Translations under genes and position numbers: made by a program
NCBI RefSeq assembly: GCF_014873945.1
Contig: NZ_JADBEC010000002.1
Coordinates: forward strand, 1,426,001-1,490,000
From: Rhizobium viscosum
GTDB taxonomy: Bacteria > Pseudomonadota > Alphaproteobacteria > Rhizobiales > Rhizobiaceae
DNA length: 64,000 bases
Direction of reading: 5' to 3'
Shown: one piece after another, positions 60,306 through 64,000 of the stretch
How positions within the stretch are numbered: the stretch's first letter is position 1
How the letters are laid out: each line of letters opens with the position of its first letter
Notes under the pieces: model-generated
Told to the model about the DNA's origin: nothing
The model's database searches: none
Seen by the model: the letters and a program-made list of their open reading frames with translations, nothing else

Positions 60306-60678
60306 CCGGGCGACGCTCGATATTCCTTCGAATAAGCCTTGGTGCCGATCGCGGCATGGACGGATTCCATTTTCCTCGTCCATGCGGAATCCACGATGAA
60401 GCTACCCGAATCTCATCCAGCATTGACTTTAACTTATCGCGTTTTTGATCGCTCATGACGGACAAAAATGGCACTGTTTAAAGTACCGGGCAAAAAGACA
60501 TTATAAAGATGGAGAAATGTCCGTTTCAAACGGACTTTCGCGGCCGATTGTACGGATGAAGAAAACCCGCCCGCGATGTTATAACGTAACTGACGTGCTG
60601 TGAGGCTCTTCTTGTGTCCGTCGCTAACCGTTGCCGTTAAGTTTGCGATGCCGCGCAAGGGCTATCGCGAGACCGACG
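60306..60678. other. Intergenic region without a supported gene
   Basis: About 370 bp between the convergent pump and toxin genes. I see no gene and no clear terminator here. Confidence 0.45.
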
Positions 60679-61092
60679 TCAACGCAGACGATTGACCTCG
60701 GTCGCCGACTTGCGCCTGGCGATAAACTCGCGCAGCAGGGGCAGGAAGAAAGCCTTGCTGAACTGGCCGATCGACGGGTCCGGCTCGAGATAGAACGAAC
60801 GGCCTATGGCATCGGTGTTGAACTCGTCGAGAATGATCCACAGGCGCAGGTCAGCATCGAGGCCGGCCCGGCGCTTCTCCATAGCCGGGATCTCGGCGGC
60901 GAAGCGCACCGCCTCGGGCTCCTTGGTGGTGATCGGAAAGAAGAGCACAAGATCGCCGTCCGGCCGCCCCATGCGAACGCCGACCGCGACCGGCCTGGAC
61001 TTGCGTCCCTCGGTTTCACCGTGACGGTCTTCACGCGCCCAGAGATAGGGATAACGGATGACGCACGCGGTCTGGATGAGGTCGTAGCTCAT
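60679..61092 (-). CDS. PemK/MazF-like toxin
   Basis: 137 residues: 'YLWAREDRHGETEGRKSRPVAVGVRMG', 'VLFFPITTKEPEAVRFAAEIPAMEKRRAGL', 'LWIILDEFNTDAIGRSFYLEPD'. The RP-V-V and PIT.....IEIP patterns and the size suit a MazF/PemK-like fold, though it is a distant member and a direct nuclease role is inferred. It overlaps the antitoxin by ATGA (61089-61092). Confidence 0.7.
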   Translation of the reverse strand: MSYDLIQTACVIRYPYLWAREDRHGETEGRKSRPVAVGVRMGRPDGDLVLFFPITTKEPEAVRFAAEIPAMEKRRAGLDADLRLWIILDEFNTDAIGRSFYLEPDPSIGQFSKAFFLPLLREFIARRKSATEVNRLR

Positions 61093-61355
61093 GGCCGGCG
61101 GGGCTCATCCTCGCCGGCATAGGCGTCGACGGCAGCCTCGAACTCTGCCAAAAGGCTGTCGGACATCGTTTCGATCGTCCCAGCCGTTCGGGGATCCGAC
61201 TGCTTCATCAACCGCTGGTAGTCCTCGATGCTGAGTAGCACCAGGCGCGGCTTGTTGCGTTGGGTGATGGTGACGGGATGACGAAGAGCCTCGGCGATGA
61301 TATCGCCGGACTTCCTCGACAAGTCGCTGGTCGAGTAGGAATTGCCTCCGGGCAT
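61089..61355 (-). CDS. Phd/YefM-type antitoxin
   Basis: 88 residues from the ATG at 61355 (CGGAG upstream). 'STSDLSRKSGDIIAEALRHPVTITQRNKPRLVLLSIEDYQRLMK' is the Phd/YefM fold; the C-terminal helix ('LLAEFEAAVDAYAGEDEPRR') would hold the toxin. Two tandem 9-bp words lie just upstream and are the likely operator. Confidence 0.88.
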   Translation of the reverse strand: MPGGNSYSTSDLSRKSGDIIAEALRHPVTITQRNKPRLVLLSIEDYQRLMKQSDPRTAGTIETMSDSLLAEFEAAVDAYAGEDEPRRP

Positions 61356-61387
61356 CGTGCACTCCGTTTGCTGTGTTTGTTGCAAAT

Positions 61388-61405
61388 TACAGCATTTACA
61401 GCATT
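61388..61405. promoter_or_regulatory. Tandem 9-bp repeat, candidate antitoxin operator
   Basis: TTACAGCAT occurs twice in direct tandem (61388-61396 and 61397-61405), about 33 bp upstream of the antitoxin start. Phd/YefM antitoxins repress their own genes at repeated short sites, so this is a good candidate. Confidence 0.55.
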
Positions 61406-61766
61406 TCGACAATTGGTATTCGCGCCAGCGGGAGTATGTAGACGGCATCGTCTTCAATGTGTCGTATAGGTGCAGTGAGCCGGTGCGAGTGCTTTTCGCG
61501 CCGGTCCTTCCGCGTGCCGCCAGTTACCCATATGCGGGAGCGTATACCTATGGGGAACGGCAACTAGACCTGCGTATAGATGCGCCAGTGCCTGCCCGGA
61601 CGTAGCCTTCTCGCATTGAATTGATCCAGCAGGACACAGAAGCGCCGGTCAGGCTGCAGATAATCGGCAGCCTGATCCCTGACCTGGGCACCAGCCCTTC
61701 AATTCAGGAAACAGAATAAGGCCGCCCACGCCGGTGGCCGTTGCAGCGTCGTTCGACCTTTAGCCC

Positions 61767-62963
61767 ATGGAGCCGGCAGTGACATCCATCCGCATCGTGA
61801 CTGAACCCCGTCGTCGCCGGAAACCGGCGATCCTGGCTGCCATCGCCATACTCGCCGTTGCGGGCGGATCGGCCGCAGCCTTCTGGTTTGCAGGGACGGA
61901 GCCGACCATTGCCGCCCCGGAGCCTAGCTCGGCGGCCGTGCCGGTCGAGGTCGCCACGCCCGCCGTTACCGACGTGCCTGTCTATCTCGATGGTCTCGGC
62001 ACGGTGCAGGCGAACTATACGGTCAATATCACGACGCGTGTCGACGGAGAGCTCCAGAGCGTGATGTTTGTCGAGGGGCAGGCTGTCAAGAAGGGCGACG
62101 TGCTCGCCATCATCGACCCCCGCCCTTTCCAGGCGGCCGACGATCAGGCTGCCGCAAAGATCAAGCAGGACCAGGCCGATCTCGCCAACGCCCAATATCT
62201 GCTCGGCAAGGACCAGAAACTGGGCCAGCAGCAGATCGTCACGCAGGAAACCGTCGAGCAGCAACAAAGCATGGTGGCAAGTGCACAGGCACAGCTTGCG
62301 CAGGATCAGGCCGCCAAGGAGGCTGCTGACGTGTCGCTCTCTTATACCGAGATCCGCTCACCGATCGACGGCCGCACGGGTATACGTCGGGTCGATCCCG
62401 GCAACGAAGTCCAGACGACCGATACGACGCCGATCGTCACCATCACCCAGACACAGCCGATCACGGTCGTCTCAACCCTGCGTGAGGACGATCTCGACGC
62501 GGTGCGTGACGCACTGAAGGCCGGTCCGGTCGAAGTGACAGCGGTGTCTATGGATCAGTCGCAGCAGCTTGCGTCCGGCACGCTCTCGCTCATCGACAAC
62601 GTCATCGATCAGGCAAGCGGCACGATCCGCATCAAATCGATCTTCGAAAACAAGGACGATGCCCTGTGGCCGGGCCAGTTCGTGATGCTGCGGATTAAGC
62701 AGCGGACGCTTCAAAAGGCCGTGACCGTTCCCTCCGCAGCACTTGAGCGCGGAGAAGACGGTTTCTACGTCTATGTCATCGATGCGGCCGGCACGGCTAC
62801 CGTGCGTAAGGTCACCCCCGGCCCGATCGAGAGCGGCCGCGCCGTCATCGAAAAGGGCCTTGCCGGCAACGAGCAGGTCGTCACGTCAGGCCAGTATCGC
62901 CTGGATGTCGGTACTCGGGTTTCCATTCAGCAAGCGACCGCTTCTGCTGCCGCCAAGGAGTAG
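61767..62963 (+). CDS. RND efflux periplasmic adaptor (MdtA-like)
   Basis: 398 residues: one N-terminal transmembrane helix, 'VPVEVATPAVTDVPVYLDGLGTVQANYTVNITTRVDGELQSVMFVEGQAVKKGDVLAIIDPRPF' (lipoyl half), a coiled coil, 'SLSYTEIRSPIDGRTGIRRVDPGNEVQ' and a beta-barrel ending. This is the MdtA/AcrA adaptor type. The RND permease gene follows after 3 nt. Start ATG at 61767; the long spacer upstream holds the shared promoter region with the toxin-antitoxin pair. Confidence 0.93.
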   Translation: MEPAVTSIRIVTEPRRRRKPAILAAIAILAVAGGSAAAFWFAGTEPTIAAPEPSSAAVPVEVATPAVTDVPVYLDGLGTVQANYTVNITTRVDGELQSVMFVEGQAVKKGDVLAIIDPRPFQAADDQAAAKIKQDQADLANAQYLLGKDQKLGQQQIVTQETVEQQQSMVASAQAQLAQDQAAKEAADVSLSYTEIRSPIDGRTGIRRVDPGNEVQTTDTTPIVTITQTQPITVVSTLREDDLDAVRDALKAGPVEVTAVSMDQSQQLASGTLSLIDNVIDQASGTIRIKSIFENKDDALWPGQFVMLRIKQRTLQKAVTVPSAALERGEDGFYVYVIDAAGTATVRKVTPGPIESGRAVIEKGLAGNEQVVTSGQYRLDVGTRVSIQQATASAAAKE

Positions 62964-62966
62964 GCC

Positions 62967-64000
62967 ATGTCGATTTCCTCCTGGTTCATCGAACGGCCGA
63001 TTGCCGCCTCGCTGCTGATGGCCGGCCTCTTTGGCATCGGTATCGTCGCCTACCCTCTCCTGCCGGTGGCACCCCTGCCGCAAGTCGATTTTCCGACGAT
63101 CCAGGTCTCGACACAGCTTCCCGGCGCCGATCCGAAGACGATGGCATCGGCGGTAACCCAGCCGCTGGAGCGGCAGTTCGGCCAGATCCCCGGCGTCACC
63201 CAGATGACCTCGACGAGCACGCTCGGCTCGAGCGCGATCACTCTGCAATTCGATCTGTCGCGCGACGTCGATAGCGCCGCCCAGGACGTGCAGACCGCAA
63301 TCAACGCGGCCGGAGGGCAATTGCCGACGGACCTGCCTTCGCCGCCAACCTATCGCAAGGTCAATCCCGCCGATCCGCCGGTCATGGTTCTTGCGCTCAC
63401 TTCGGATACCCTGCCGCTGACGCAAGTCGACGATTTTGCCGAAAGCGTGCTCGCGCAGCATGTCAGCCAGATCGACGGCGTTTCGCAGGTTCTGATCTTC
63501 GGACAGCAGAAGCCGGCCGTGCGCCTGCAGATCGATCCCGGCAAGATCGCCGAGATGGGACTTTCCCTTGAGGATATCCGCAGCGCCGTGACCGGCATCA
63601 CCAGCAACTCACCGAAAGGCAGTGTGCAGGGTGGAGAACACACCTACACGATCTATGACAATGACCAGCTCCTGAAGGCCGCCCCCTGGAACGATTCGAT
63701 CGTCGCTTATCGCGACGGCGCTCCGGTCCGCATCAGCGATATCGGCCAGGCGATCGACGGACCGGAGAACGATCAGCTGGCGGCCTGGGCCGATGGCAAG
63801 AGGGCGATCCTCCTGCCGATCTTCAAGCTCCCGGGCGCCAACATCATCGATACGGTCGGCGCGATCCGCGCTGCCCTGCCGCAGCTGCAAGCGATCGCAC
63901 CGGCCGCCATCCACCTCTCCATCCTCAGCGACCGGACGACCACGATCCGCGCCTCGGTGGCGGATGTCGAAACGACGCTTGTCATTACCATCGCCCTTGT
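62967..64000 (+). CDS. RND efflux permease (MdtB-like), 3' end outside the window
   Basis: 344 of about 1030 expected residues are present. 'MSISSWFIERPIAASLLMAGLFGIGIVAYPLLPVAPLPQVDFPTIQVSTQLPGADPKTMASAVTQPLERQFGQIPGVTQM' is the RND start, with the first periplasmic porter domain ('QINAAGGQLPTDLPSPPTYRKVNPADPPV' region) following. The 'VDFPTI' and 'LPSPPTYRKVNPAD' wording is MdtB/MdtC-like, pointing to a heteromeric MdtABC system whose second permease would lie to the right. Confidence 0.93.
   Translation, partial: MSISSWFIERPIAASLLMAGLFGIGIVAYPLLPVAPLPQVDFPTIQVSTQLPGADPKTMASAVTQPLERQFGQIPGVTQMTSTSTLGSSAITLQFDLSRDVDSAAQDVQTAINAAGGQLPTDLPSPPTYRKVNPADPPVMVLALTSDTLPLTQVDDFAESVLAQHVSQIDGVSQVLIFGQQKPAVRLQIDPGKIAEMGLSLEDIRSAVTGITSNSPKGSVQGGEHTYTIYDNDQLLKAAPWNDSIVAYRDGAPVRISDIGQAIDGPENDQLAAWADGKRAILLPIFKLPGANIIDTVGAIRAALPQLQAIAPAAIHLSILSDRTTTIRASVADVETTLVITIAL

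Noticed and set aside
1..64000. CRISPR array, rRNA genes, replication origin or repABC genes
   Set aside because: No regular short repeats with spacers, no rRNA-like stretches and no RepA/B/C-like proteins were seen.

Overview
The window looks like a piece of an accessory replicon (plasmid, chromid or island-rich region) of a Rhizobiales alphaproteobacterium such as Rhizobium, Ensifer or Agrobacterium. The support is family content: two DUF982 proteins, a DUF1236 protein, a Usg-like protein, Hsp20 genes with ROSE-type leaders next to groESL, an IS427-type insertion sequence and HupE/UreJ proteins. I see no ribosomal, replication or other core housekeeping operon. The species is inference only.

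Layout. 1-8.8 kb holds small, mostly exported or membrane proteins (HdeD-like, DUF982, DUF1236, Nudix, DUF1254/DUF1214, a K+-channel-like protein, an OmpA-like protein, a Cys-rich repeat protein). 8.9-15.6 kb is a tight minus-strand operon: a DUF3604 protein, an exported Cys/HEAT-like protein, a parvulin isomerase and three HupE/UreJ-type membrane proteins joined by ATGA overlaps. 15.9-20.0 kb carries a TPR/TolB-like regulator, a lipoprotein alpha/beta hydrolase and an outer-membrane protein on the plus strand.

20.1-34.9 kb is a mobile, defence-like island bounded by an IS427-type element (20135-20975) and a Tn3-family element (31644-34859). Its core is a seven-gene minus-strand operon: a multi-ubiquitin/E2 fusion, a JAB-E1 (ThiF) fusion, a DUF6527 protein, a small unknown, an HEXXH metallopeptidase, a dCTP-deaminase-like protein and a one-helix membrane protein. 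Diverging from it are RHH, GNAT, XRE, ImmA/IrrE-type and zinc-ribbon genes. An OLD-like ATPase/nuclease gene follows, cut after about 103 codons by the Tn3 element. The Tn3 transposase itself carries an in-frame stop. This island is the best candidate for an undescribed system: a bacterial ubiquitin-like conjugation operon apparently extended by a protease, nucleotide-pool and membrane module.

34.9-45.8 kb is a protein-quality-control cluster: DUF982, Hsp20, Usg, CIRCE-groESL, two small stress-linked unknowns, a GT4 glycosyltransferase, an amylo-alpha-1,6-glucosidase, two more Hsp20 proteins and an HtrA-type protease. The two closest Hsp20 genes each have a ROSE-like RNA thermometer leader. 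46.2-50.4 kb has a LysR regulator, an SDR protein lacking the catalytic Tyr, a Fic protein and a ParE-type toxin-antitoxin pair. 50.7-56.3 kb has a sensor kinase, a LuxR-like regulator and a porin; the kinase and porin genes are preceded by the same roughly 540 bp duplicated leader. A 50-nt 3' fragment of initiator tRNA-Met (56519-56568) marks a probable attachment scar. 56.7-64.0 kb carries a formate/nitrite-type transporter in operon with an EmrAB-like pump, a Phd/PemK-like toxin-antitoxin pair, and the start of an RND efflux operon that runs off the right edge.

All functions come from motif and family recognition by eye. No database or structure search was run.
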